The notes beneath the pieces were generated by a model, which was not told the DNA's origin, made no database searches, and saw only the letters and a program-made list of their open reading frames with translations. The position numbers and the translations under genes were made by a program. 14,460 nt of DNA from Chloroflexota bacterium. GTDB lineage: Bacteria; Chloroflexota; Dehalococcoidia; DSTF01; JACRBR01. The stretch is taken from assembly GCA_025355835.1 (NCBI GenBank), contig JANXYW010000062.1, positions 1 through 14,460 on the forward strand, read 5' to 3'. Positions 6,279-12,906 of the stretch are shown here, piece by piece. Position 1 is the first letter of the stretch, and every line of letters begins with the position of its first letter.

Positions 6279-7700
6279 ATGACGATCGAGACGGCGGGCA
6301 TGCGTGGCATCATCGGCACCGCGGCAGCACGCACGAACGGCGCCGCACACGATGACGGCGCGCCGTGGGTATCACAGCCGCAAACCATCGAAGAGACAGG
6401 GCTCGACTTCTCGATGATCCTCGACCTGGTCGTCAAGGCCATCTACTTCGCAGGCCGCCCCGCCGCACGACAGGTAGCTGCGCAGATCGCCCTTCCGTTC
6501 GCAGTCGTCGATGAGGTGTTTGCGTTCCTCAAGCGCGAGCAACTCGCGGAGGTCGTCGGCAGCGCCGGCATGGGCGAGCAGCTGTATCAGTATTCGCTGT
6601 CCGGCAAGGGGCTGGAGAAGGCCGAAGAGGCGCTGGCGCGTAACCACTACATCGGCCCGGCGCCGGTGCCGTTCGAGGTGTACCTGCAGGTACTGAAGAT
6701 GCAGTCGATCCGCGAAATGCGGGTGACGCCCCAGGTGGTCGATACGGCGCTCTCGCACCTCGTGCTGGACGACGCCGTGTGCGAGGCCCTGGGCCCTGCA
6801 GTCAACTCCGGCCGATCGATGCTGTTATACGGCGGCTCGGGCAACGGCAAGAGCACGATCACCACCGCCATCGGCAAGATGCTACCGGGCGAAGTGCTGA
6901 TCCCCTACGCGGTCGATATCAACGGCATCATCGTCAAGGTCTTCGACCCGCGCGTCCACAACGAGATTCCGACGGAGCAGCAAGAGCGCCGTGGCAGCCC
7001 CGACAACGCCAGCGGCGGCGAGCGCCGCCGCGATCGGCGCTGGGTCGTCGCGCGGCGCCCGATGATCACCGCCGGCGGCGAGCTGACGATGAAGGAGCTG
7101 GAGCTGCGCTATTCGCCGCAGTCGCAGTTCTACATCGCGCCACTTCAGTGGAAAGCGAACAGCGGCATCCTCATCGTGGACGACTTCGGGCGCCAGATGA
7201 TCTCGACGAAAGAGCTGCTCAACCGCTGGATCGTGCCCATGGAAGAGCGCATCGACCACCTTTCGCTGCACACGGGCGACATGGTCGAAGTGCCCTTCGA
7301 CGTGCTGCTGATCTTCTCGACGAACCTCCATCCGTCTCAGCTGGGCGACGAGGCGTTCTTCCGACGCATCCGCCACAAGATTGAGATCCCGGATCCGTCG
7401 CGCGAGCAGTTCCTCGAGATCCTCTCGCGCGTCTGTCAGCAGCGCGAGATCCCGTTCGACCCGGCCGCCGGGCTGTATCTCGTCGATGCCTATTACGATC
7501 GCCTTGGCCGCGGCTTCAAAGGCTGCCACCCGCGCGATATCGTCGACCTCATGGTGGACATCTGCGTCTACCACGGCGAGCAGCCGGCGTTCACGCGCCG
7601 CTACATGGACCAGGCCGCACACTCCTACTTCGTCTCGCTGCAAGACGCCGCGCGCGAAGCGAAGCAGCAGCAACAGTTCGGCGGCCTCGGCGCCGCGTAG
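6279..7700 (+). CDS. AAA ATPase with N-terminal winged-helix-like segment, family not named
   Basis: This 473-residue protein is probably cytoplasmic. Residues about 44-118 look like a winged helix (AARQVAAQIALPFAVVDEVFAFL, then QYSLSGKGLEKAEEAL). The AAA core covers about 150-390: Walker A YGGSGNGKST (184-193), Walker B GILIVDDFGRQ (296-306), sensor-1 LLIFSTNL (343-350) and a likely arginine finger in FFRRIRHKIEIP (360-371). Residues about 235-256 form an Arg-rich, probably flexible insert. The C-terminal lid (about 392-450) contains GFKGCHPRDIVDLMVD, and a Gln-rich tail follows. The ATG at 6279 is chosen because GAAGGAG lies 5 nt upstream; a GTG at 6204 lacks a ribosome site. It is divergent from the VWA gene, recalling AAA-VWA partner pairs, but the Walker A differs from MoxR. 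The substrate is unknown. Confidence 0.82.
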   Translation: MTIETAGMRGIIGTAAARTNGAAHDDGAPWVSQPQTIEETGLDFSMILDLVVKAIYFAGRPAARQVAAQIALPFAVVDEVFAFLKREQLAEVVGSAGMGEQLYQYSLSGKGLEKAEEALARNHYIGPAPVPFEVYLQVLKMQSIREMRVTPQVVDTALSHLVLDDAVCEALGPAVNSGRSMLLYGGSGNGKSTITTAIGKMLPGEVLIPYAVDINGIIVKVFDPRVHNEIPTEQQERRGSPDNASGGERRRDRRWVVARRPMITAGGELTMKELELRYSPQSQFYIAPLQWKANSGILIVDDFGRQMISTKELLNRWIVPMEERIDHLSLHTGDMVEVPFDVLLIFSTNLHPSQLGDEAFFRRIRHKIEIPDPSREQFLEILSRVCQQREIPFDPAAGLYLVDAYYDRLGRGFKGCHPRDIVDLMVDICVYHGEQPAFTRRYMDQAAHSYFVSLQDAAREAKQQQQFGGLGAA

Positions 7701-7726
7701 CGTCGCTGTAGCTGTTAGCGCTGAGC
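7698..7726 (+). repeat. Degenerate heptamer array with TAGC core after the AAA gene
   Basis: TAGC starts at 7698 (overlapping the stop codon), 7709 and 7716, with a variant GAGC at 7723, so the last three are spaced 7 nt. GTTAGCG (7715-7721) is identical to units in the array after the dioxygenase gene at 8738-8779. Confidence 0.5.
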
Positions 7727-7960
7727 GTTTGGCAATGGCCCGCTATCCGATGTCCCGCTGTAACCACCCTGATTCGCCGCCCGAAGTACCTGCGTAGCTT
7801 TAGCTGCGCCAAATGCCCGTTCCTACGGCGGCGGCAGTCCTGCGACGCTCCTGACCGCGATAGGTTGCAACCAGCCACCTACTGACGTATCGTCGAGATC
7901 GGCCAGCCCCTGACGACTGACGGCCGACGACTGATGACCAGCGACCGAAGGAAGCACACC
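7701..7960 (+). other. Gene-free gap between AAA ATPase and dioxygenase genes
   Basis: This 260-bp stretch has no supported gene. Heptamer arrays lie at both ends (7698-7726 and 7912-7946). No clear terminator or promoter was found, although one of each would be expected. Confidence 0.5.
7912..7946 (+). repeat. Five-unit heptamer tandem repeat (GACGACT type)
   Basis: There are five consecutive 7-nt units: GACGACT (7912), GACGGCC (7919), GACGACT (7926), GATGACC (7933) and AGCGACC (7940). Two are identical and the others differ by one to a few bases. The array ends just before the ribosome site of the dioxygenase gene. Confidence 0.65.
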
Positions 7961-8740
7961 ATGCCAGCACGCATGAACGCACAAGCCACCGCGGACGAAG
8001 TGGCGGCGTCGCTCAAGAGCGACGGCTACGCCATCGTCGAGCACCTCCTTTCGCCCGCCGAGGCAGCGGAAAAGCGCGCCGAGCTGACGCGCATTCTCGC
8101 AGAGACGCCGGAGGGACGGAACGACTTCGAGGGCTTCAAGACGCGGCGCATCTACGCGCTGTTCGCCAAGACGCGCGCCTTCGACGAGCCGGCGACGCAT
8201 CCGCTCATCCTCGGTGTGTTAGACCGCGTCCTCGGACCCAGCTACCAACTCAGCGCGCCGGTCGGCATCGAGATCCATCCCGGCGAGACGGCGCAGGTGC
8301 TGCACACCGACGACGGCATCTATCCGATTGCGCGTCCGCATCAGGAGTTGGTGCTGAACATCATGTGGCCGCTCGACGACTTCACGGAGGAGAACGGCGC
8401 GACACGCGTCGTACCCGGCAGCCATCTCTGGACCGATAGGCGACCCGACGAATCAACGCCCGTCGAACTGGCGACGATGCCCGCCGGATCGGTGATGTTC
8501 TTCGTGGGCAGCGTGTTCCATGGCGGAGGCGCAAATAACAGCAGCAAGCCGCGCCTCGGCACGATCATCGAATACGTCTCCGGCTGGCTTCGTCCGCAGG
8601 AGAACCACATCCTCGCCGTCCCACGCGAGATGGTGAAGACGCTGACGCCGCGCCTGCAAGAGCTGCTCGGCTACAACATCCACCCCCCGTTCGTAGGCAA
8701 CGTAGACGGCCGCCACCCGCGGAAAATGCTCGAGGAGTAG
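7961..8740 (+). CDS. Phytanoyl-CoA dioxygenase (PhyH)-like Fe(II)/2-oxoglutarate oxygenase
   Basis: This 259-residue cytoplasmic enzyme belongs to the PhyH superfamily, which hydroxylates or halogenates small molecules using Fe(II), oxygen and 2-oxoglutarate. The metal triad is visible: H115 and D117 in VLHTDDG, and H187 in FHGGGANNSS. R198 in KPRLG is the likely 2-oxoglutarate anchor. Other family features are the N-terminal LKSDGYAIVEHLLS, ENGATRVVPGSH (144-155) and PAGSVMFFVGSVFHGG. The ATG at 7961 is preferred because AAGGAAG lies 6 nt upstream; an earlier in-frame ATG at 7934 lies inside the heptamer repeat, and a later one at 7973 is possible. No pathway partner lies alongside, so the substrate cannot be named. 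Length is normal for the family. Confidence 0.87.
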   Translation: MPARMNAQATADEVAASLKSDGYAIVEHLLSPAEAAEKRAELTRILAETPEGRNDFEGFKTRRIYALFAKTRAFDEPATHPLILGVLDRVLGPSYQLSAPVGIEIHPGETAQVLHTDDGIYPIARPHQELVLNIMWPLDDFTEENGATRVVPGSHLWTDRRPDESTPVELATMPAGSVMFFVGSVFHGGGANNSSKPRLGTIIEYVSGWLRPQENHILAVPREMVKTLTPRLQELLGYNIHPPFVGNVDGRHPRKMLEE

Positions 8741-8779
8741 CTGGTTAGCTGCTAGCGGTTAGCGGTTAGCTTTTAGCTG
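8738..8779 (+). repeat. Heptamer tandem repeat (GTTAGCK type) starting at the dioxygenase stop codon
   Basis: TAGC begins at 8738, 8746, 8753, 8760, 8767 and 8774, so after the first step of 8 nt every step is exactly 7 nt. Units include GTTAGCT, GCTAGCG, GTTAGCG and TTTAGCT. The first TAGC contains the TAG stop codon. It is related to the weaker array at 7698-7726. Confidence 0.75.
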
Positions 8780-8850
8780 GCTCTGATGCGGGATACTGGC
8801 CGAACGCGGTCGAGCATCTTGATCTCGTTCCCGCCTCCCACTTCCAGTCC

Positions 8851-9753
8851 CTACGCCGGCCCGCTGAAGATGATCGTGAAGTACTTCATCCCGGACGGGT
8901 CGACCACTAGGGCGATGCCCATGTCGGTGTAGTGCGGGTTGAGGATGTTCTCGCGGTGCGGCGGGCTGTTCCAAAGCGCTACGTCCGCCACGCCCACGGC
9001 CTCGCCATCGGGATAGTTGTTCTTCGCCAGGTTCTCGCCCGCCCAGCCGTACGACACGCCGTGTTTGTCCATCAGCGTGAACGCGTTGTCGCCCGTCACC
9101 GGGCTGACGTGCGCGAAGTAGTTGTGGTCGGCCATGTCCTGCGAGCGGATGCGCGCGATGCCGATCAGGTAGCCGTTCACCCGCAACGGCGGCAGACCCT
9201 GCGAAGCGCGGCGTCGATTCGTGTCATCGAACAGCACCTGCGAATACGCATCCATCGGCGACGTATTGAGCCCCGACGGCAGTGTCGAAGGCGCGGGCGG
9301 AGGTGGCGGCGGCACCGGCGTCGATGTCGGCGCCGCAACCGTCGGTGGTGCATTTTCCACGATCGGACGCGCCGGTGACGGCTGTGCGGGCGGAGTAGAC
9401 GTGGGCGGCACGGCGGTCGCGGTCGGTGGGATGGCGGTCGATGTCGGCGGGATCGCCGTAGCGGTCGGCGGCACCGGCGTCGCCGTCGGCTGTGCCGCAA
9501 TCTGTGCGTAGCGCTCGATCGCTGCGAGCACCGTACCGTCCGCGGCGGTGAGACCGGGCAGTGGGTCGCCTGCCGCCGCAGCGGCCTCGGTCGGGGTTAT
9601 TCCGGCGCTCGCGGATACCGGCTCCTGAGGAGCCATGACGGTCACGAAGCCCAGCGTCATCAGGCTCGCACAGCAAACGGCAACCGCGACGCGACTCTGC
9701 GTGCAGAACTTGCAAATACGGTGAAACGCGGACGTGCCAACGTCGCTCGGCAT
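8851..9753 (-). CDS. Secreted CAP/SCP-family protein with Pro-Thr-rich linker
   Basis: The protein has 300 residues. The N-terminus has a basic stretch then a hydrophobic segment (about 21-41, VAVAVCCASLMTLGFVTVMA), a signal peptide or signal anchor. Residues about 88-160 are a Pro/Thr/Ala-rich linker with four 7-residue repeats: VPPTATA, IPPTSTA, IPPTATA and VPPTSTP (94-121). Residues about 165-300 are a CAP (YkwD-like) domain with MADHNYFAHVSP (H215), the GENLAKN motif (E240) and WNSPPHRENIL (H267), then YTDMGIAL and a C-terminal YFTIIFSG strand. CAP domains are exported; bacterial roles are poorly defined, with lipid binding or envelope functions proposed. The ATG at 9753 has a G-rich stretch about 8 nt upstream. 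It stands alone, facing the dioxygenase gene. Such PT linkers are common in Chloroflexota surface proteins. Confidence 0.87.
   Translation of the reverse strand: MPSDVGTSAFHRICKFCTQSRVAVAVCCASLMTLGFVTVMAPQEPVSASAGITPTEAAAAAGDPLPGLTAADGTVLAAIERYAQIAAQPTATPVPPTATAIPPTSTAIPPTATAVPPTSTPPAQPSPARPIVENAPPTVAAPTSTPVPPPPPPAPSTLPSGLNTSPMDAYSQVLFDDTNRRRASQGLPPLRVNGYLIGIARIRSQDMADHNYFAHVSPVTGDNAFTLMDKHGVSYGWAGENLAKNNYPDGEAVGVADVALWNSPPHRENILNPHYTDMGIALVVDPSGMKYFTIIFSGPA
9391..9474 (-). repeat. Four 21-bp in-frame repeats in the CAP linker
   Basis: These encode four copies of a 7-residue unit of the form [VI]PPT[AS]T[AP]. The period is three times seven bases, so copy number can change without a frameshift. 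Confidence 0.7.
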
Positions 9754-10059
9754 GCGGTGTGCCCCCCATTCAAACCCTTACGGGTTCGCCATCCAGCCTC
9801 TGCCCTTATCATCGGCACCCTTAAGGGAGTTCTTAACGCCGTTGAATCTGAAGTGAGGCCGTCGCGCGCCGGATGCCCCGCGATCCTTACTCCCTGATAG
9901 GGCCTTAGGGGGTGACGCCACGACGATTCCAATCCCCGGCGCGCTGCTTCCTCCCGAACCCGGCCGATGCTACGCTCGGAGGGAGGGTCGCGAACGGCCC
10001 TTTGTTTGCGTCAGGCGCGACCCGTTACGTCACCCAGGGCGCGCACTCAGGAGACTCCG
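9754..10059. other. Divergent intergenic region between CAP and acyl-CoA synthetase genes
   Basis: This 306-bp region has no supported gene. It holds AACCC-TTAC-GGGTT (9773-9786) in the likely CAP leader, three CCCTTA copies (9775, 9803, 9818) and a possible plus-strand extended -10, TGC-TACGCT (9968-9976), about 90 bp before the synthetase ATG but without a good -35. Confidence 0.45.
9808..9836 (-). promoter_or_regulatory. Candidate promoter of the CAP gene with palindrome in the spacer
   Basis: On the minus strand, TTAAGA (9836-9831) and GATGAT (9813-9808) are separated by 17 bp, each matching four of six consensus bases. The spacer contains the 10-bp palindrome CCCTTAAGGG (9818-9827), a possible operator. 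Confidence 0.35.
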
Positions 10060-11487
10060 ATGCCCGAAGGCAGCTTCGCCTCGCTCGATTTCATGTTCCA
10101 CCCGCGCTCGATCGCCGTCCCGGGGGCTTCGACCCAGGACGGCCCCGGATCGTTCATCGCGGCGATCAAGGAGATGGGATTCACGGGCGACCTCTACCCG
10201 GTCAACCCGAAGGCGGAGGAGATCGCCGGGCTCAAGTGCTACCCACGCCTGCTGGACATCCCCGGCCACGTTGACCACGTCATCTCGTCTGTGCCGCTGC
10301 GGTTCGTCGAGCAGCTCATGGAGGAATGCATCGCCAAGGACGTGAAGTCGGTGCACTTCTTTACCGCCGGCTTCAGCGAGACCGGCGACGAAGACGCGAC
10401 GGCACTCGAAACGCGCGTGCTGGCGCGGGCGCGCGAGGCGGGCATCCGCGTCGTCGGACCGAACTGCATGGGGCTCTACTACCCGAAGGGCGGCCTCAGC
10501 TTCATGCCCTGGCTGCCCACCCAACCCGGTCCGGTCGCGATGCTTTCGCAGTCAGGCGCAAATGCGGGCGAGTTCTGCCGCACCGCCGCCGTGCGCGGCC
10601 TCCGCTACAGCAAGGTCGTCAGCTACGGCAACGGGACCGACGTTCGCGAGTCGGAGCTGCTGGAATACTGCGCCGAAGACCCCGAGACCGAAGTGATCGC
10701 CTGCTACATCGAAGGCATCACCGACGGCGCGCATTTCATGCGGGCGCTGCGCAAGGCGGCGGCGGTGAAGCCTGTCGTGATCCTCAAGGGCGGCCGCACC
10801 GAAGCGGGATCGCGCGCCACTGCATCGCACACGGGCAGCCTCGCCGGATCGCTGCAAGTCTTCGATGCGGCCGTCCGCCAGGCGGGCGCCGTGCGTGTCG
10901 AGCGTATGGAGGAGCTGGTCGATCAGGCGGTGGCGTTTCGCTACCTCAAGTCGCTCGCTGGCCCACGCGCGGGCATCGTCGGCGGCGGTGGCGGATATTC
11001 GGTGCTGGCGTCGGACGAGATCGGCGCCGCCGGACTCGACATGCCGACGCTGCCGCCCGAGATCCAGCAGAAGCTGCACGATTTCACGCCAACTGCCGGC
11101 ACCAGCGTGCGCAATCCCGTGGACACGAGCGTCGGCTGGGGCCCCGACGGCTTGAAGCCGATGCTCGAAACGATCCGCATCGTTTCCGAGTCGCCGAACA
11201 TCGACTACATCCTCTACCACACCAGCTACTCGTGGGGGGCCATGCGCGCCGAAGGCCCGAGCATCGTCGAAGTCGCAACCGAGGCCGCGGAGAAACTCGG
11301 CGAAGTCGCGAAGACGTCGGGCAAGCCGATCGTCTGCGTCGCCCGCATCCCAACGACGGAGATGGGCATGGCAGGCACACTCGCCTTCCAGCAGAACGTC
11401 GCCAGCGCCGGACTGCCAGTCTTCAACAGCGTCCAGTCAGCGGCGCTCGCCGTGCAACGCCTGCTCGCGTGGCAAGCAGCGCGATAG
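10060..11487 (+). CDS. NDP-forming acyl-CoA synthetase alpha-subunit-like protein (no ATP-grasp domain)
   Basis: This 475-residue cytoplasmic protein resembles the alpha part of ADP-forming acyl-CoA synthetases, which interconvert acyl-CoA plus NDP and acid plus NTP. A CoA-binding Rossmann-like domain covers about 8-140 (HPRSIAVPGAS, then GDLYPVNPKAEEIAGLKCY, VVGPNCMGLY). Succinyl-CoA-ligase-like domains follow: PGPVAMLSQSGANAGEF (157-172), SYGNGTDVRESELLEYCAEDP, and ASHTGSLAG (255-263) with H257 as the expected phosphohistidine. IVGGGGGYSVLASD starts the last domain. The ATP-grasp beta domain of the roughly 700-residue fused enzymes is absent and no beta gene follows. The ATG at 10060 follows AGGAG by 6 nt; an upstream ATG at 9967 lacks such support and would add 31 non-family residues. 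The acid substrate is unknown. Confidence 0.82.
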   Translation: MPEGSFASLDFMFHPRSIAVPGASTQDGPGSFIAAIKEMGFTGDLYPVNPKAEEIAGLKCYPRLLDIPGHVDHVISSVPLRFVEQLMEECIAKDVKSVHFFTAGFSETGDEDATALETRVLARAREAGIRVVGPNCMGLYYPKGGLSFMPWLPTQPGPVAMLSQSGANAGEFCRTAAVRGLRYSKVVSYGNGTDVRESELLEYCAEDPETEVIACYIEGITDGAHFMRALRKAAAVKPVVILKGGRTEAGSRATASHTGSLAGSLQVFDAAVRQAGAVRVERMEELVDQAVAFRYLKSLAGPRAGIVGGGGGYSVLASDEIGAAGLDMPTLPPEIQQKLHDFTPTAGTSVRNPVDTSVGWGPDGLKPMLETIRIVSESPNIDYILYHTSYSWGAMRAEGPSIVEVATEAAEKLGEVAKTSGKPIVCVARIPTTEMGMAGTLAFQQNVASAGLPVFNSVQSAALAVQRLLAWQAAR

Positions 11488-11674
11488 TGCTCGATTCCGG
11501 CGCGTAGCACCTCACGCCGTGGCCCGTCGCGCGGGATTTCAGCCCGCGCGACTTCCGTTCGGGGCCAACTCTCTGATTCGAACGCGTCCACGCATCGTCC
11601 GAAGGTAGTCCTCCGAACGTCACGTATGTCAGGCTGTAGGATCAGACTTGGAGAAGTGACCGGGGGTCATACAT
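11488..11674 (+). other. Gap between synthetase and fusion gene
   Basis: This is 187 bp without a gene. It contains a strong hairpin (11526-11552) and, upstream of the fusion gene, TAGGAT (11637-11642), a possible -10 without a convincing -35. Confidence 0.4.
11526..11552. repeat. REP-like hairpin with 10-bp perfect stem
   Basis: GTCGCGCGGG, a 7-nt loop ATTTCAG, then CCCGCGCGAC. It is followed by TTCC rather than a T-run, so intrinsic termination is weak. The shape (GC stem around a loop reading CTGAAAT on the other strand) resembles palindromes scattered between genes in many high-GC genomes; it may also protect the 3' end of the synthetase mRNA. Confidence 0.6.
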
Positions 11675-12874
11675 ATGGCGGCGTTCAACGATTTCAACCA
11701 GAAGATCATGGCGGAGTTCCACGAGAACGGCGGCAAGGTCGGCGGCCGCTTCGCGGGTACGGATGTCCTCATCCTCACATCGACCGGCCGCAAGAGCGGC
11801 CAAACCCGCTGGAACCCGCTCGCCTACTCCTCCGACGGCGACCGCTATATCATCGTCGCATCGAAGGGCGGCGCGCCGACCAGCCCCGACTGGTACCACA
11901 ACCTCGTCGCGAATAGCTCGGCCGTGATCGAAGTCGGCAACGACGTCATCCCCGTCGAAGCGACGATCGCCACCGGCGCCGAACGCGACCGCCTCTACGC
12001 CCAGCACGCCGCCCGCATGCCGCAGTTCAACGAATACGCGAAAAACACCACGCGCCAAATCCCGGTCGTCGTGCTCACGCGGAAGAGAGTTGAGGTTCAC
12101 GGCGTGGCCGACGAAATACTGAAAGCAGAGCCCCACCGCAACGTTACCAGGGTCGGCAATACCGTCTATCGTGACGCGGGCCCTTGGACGCCTGCCGTCC
12201 ACGCGCTCCTCCGGCATTTGCACAGTGTCGGCTTCACGAAGGTTCCTCAGCCAATCGGCACCGATGAACAAGGGCGCGAGATGCTGGGGTTCATGCCCGG
12301 CGAGTCCGGGGCCGACTCCTGGGCCAAGATCGTCCCGGACGAGGGCCTGGCGAAGTTTGCACACCTGCTACGCGAGTACCACGACGCTGTCCGTTCGTTC
12401 GTCGCGCCGCCCGGCGCGCAATGGGCGATCGAGGAGCCCCCGCGAGCAACGGACGACGTCATCTGCCACGGCGACTTCGCTCCATGGAACATCATTTGGC
12501 GCGACGACGAACCCGTCGCCATTATCGACTGGGATTTCGCCGGCCCGGGCTCGTTCATGGAGGACGTCGCGTACGCGCTTGAGTACGCGACACCATTTCG
12601 CAGCGATCAGGAGGCCATACGCTGGTTGCGATACGACGCGCCGCCAGATCGACCTCATCGAATGGGGGTGTTCGCCTCCGCGTACGGTCTTGAATCGACT
12701 GTCGGTCTGGTTGATCGTGTGATCGAGCGACAGCGCCTCGACGCCAAACGCGTGGCGCGACTCGCAGAGCTCGGTCGCAACCCGCAGGCAACTTGGGTAA
12801 GGGACGGATATCTCGAAGAGCTCGCTGCGCGCGCCTCGTGGACGGAGACGTCACGCGCCTTGTTCGAGCGTTGA
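11675..12874 (+). CDS. Fusion: DDN-type (F420H2-dependent) nitroreductase domain plus APH-like phosphotransferase domain
   Basis: One uninterrupted 399-residue frame holds two unrelated domains. Residues about 5-138 match the deazaflavin-dependent (DDN/Rv3547-like) reductase family: ILTSTGRKSGQTRWNPLAY (33-51), GGAPTSPDWYHNLVANSSAVIEV (65-87) and QIPVVVLTRK (128-137). Residues about 153-380 match aminoglycoside/choline-kinase-like phosphotransferases: DAGPWTPAVHALLRHL (167-182), GREMLGFMPGES, the catalytic motif HGDFAPWN (265-272; D267, N272) and the metal-binding IIDWDFAGPG (283-292; D285, D287). Each part alone is a normal-sized protein. The ATG at 11675 has GGGGG about 8 nt upstream. No stop or ribosome site splits the domains near residue 140-155. 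F420 and phosphoryl substrate use are inferred from the families; the combined role is unknown. A sequencing frameshift joining two genes is a weaker alternative. Confidence 0.87.
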   Translation: MAAFNDFNQKIMAEFHENGGKVGGRFAGTDVLILTSTGRKSGQTRWNPLAYSSDGDRYIIVASKGGAPTSPDWYHNLVANSSAVIEVGNDVIPVEATIATGAERDRLYAQHAARMPQFNEYAKNTTRQIPVVVLTRKRVEVHGVADEILKAEPHRNVTRVGNTVYRDAGPWTPAVHALLRHLHSVGFTKVPQPIGTDEQGREMLGFMPGESGADSWAKIVPDEGLAKFAHLLREYHDAVRSFVAPPGAQWAIEEPPRATDDVICHGDFAPWNIIWRDDEPVAIIDWDFAGPGSFMEDVAYALEYATPFRSDQEAIRWLRYDAPPDRPHRMGVFASAYGLESTVGLVDRVIERQRLDAKRVARLAELGRNPQATWVRDGYLEELAARASWTETSRALFER

Positions 12875-12906
12875 AAGCGCAGCGCAGCATCAACGATACG
12901 TCGACG

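Noticed and set aside
6882..7673. Minus-strand open frame opposite the AAA ATPase gene
   Set aside because: No motif or ribosome site; the plus frame carries Walker A, Walker B and sensor motifs.
7912..7946. CRISPR-like array
   Set aside because: Units are 7 nt with no spacers; this is a simple tandem repeat.
9221..9511. Gly/Val-rich plus-strand frame opposite the CAP linker
   Set aside because: Its repeats are just the reverse of the PPTATA-coding repeats.
11526..11552. Intrinsic terminator
   Set aside because: Strong stem but no T-run on either side; kept as a REP-like hairpin instead.
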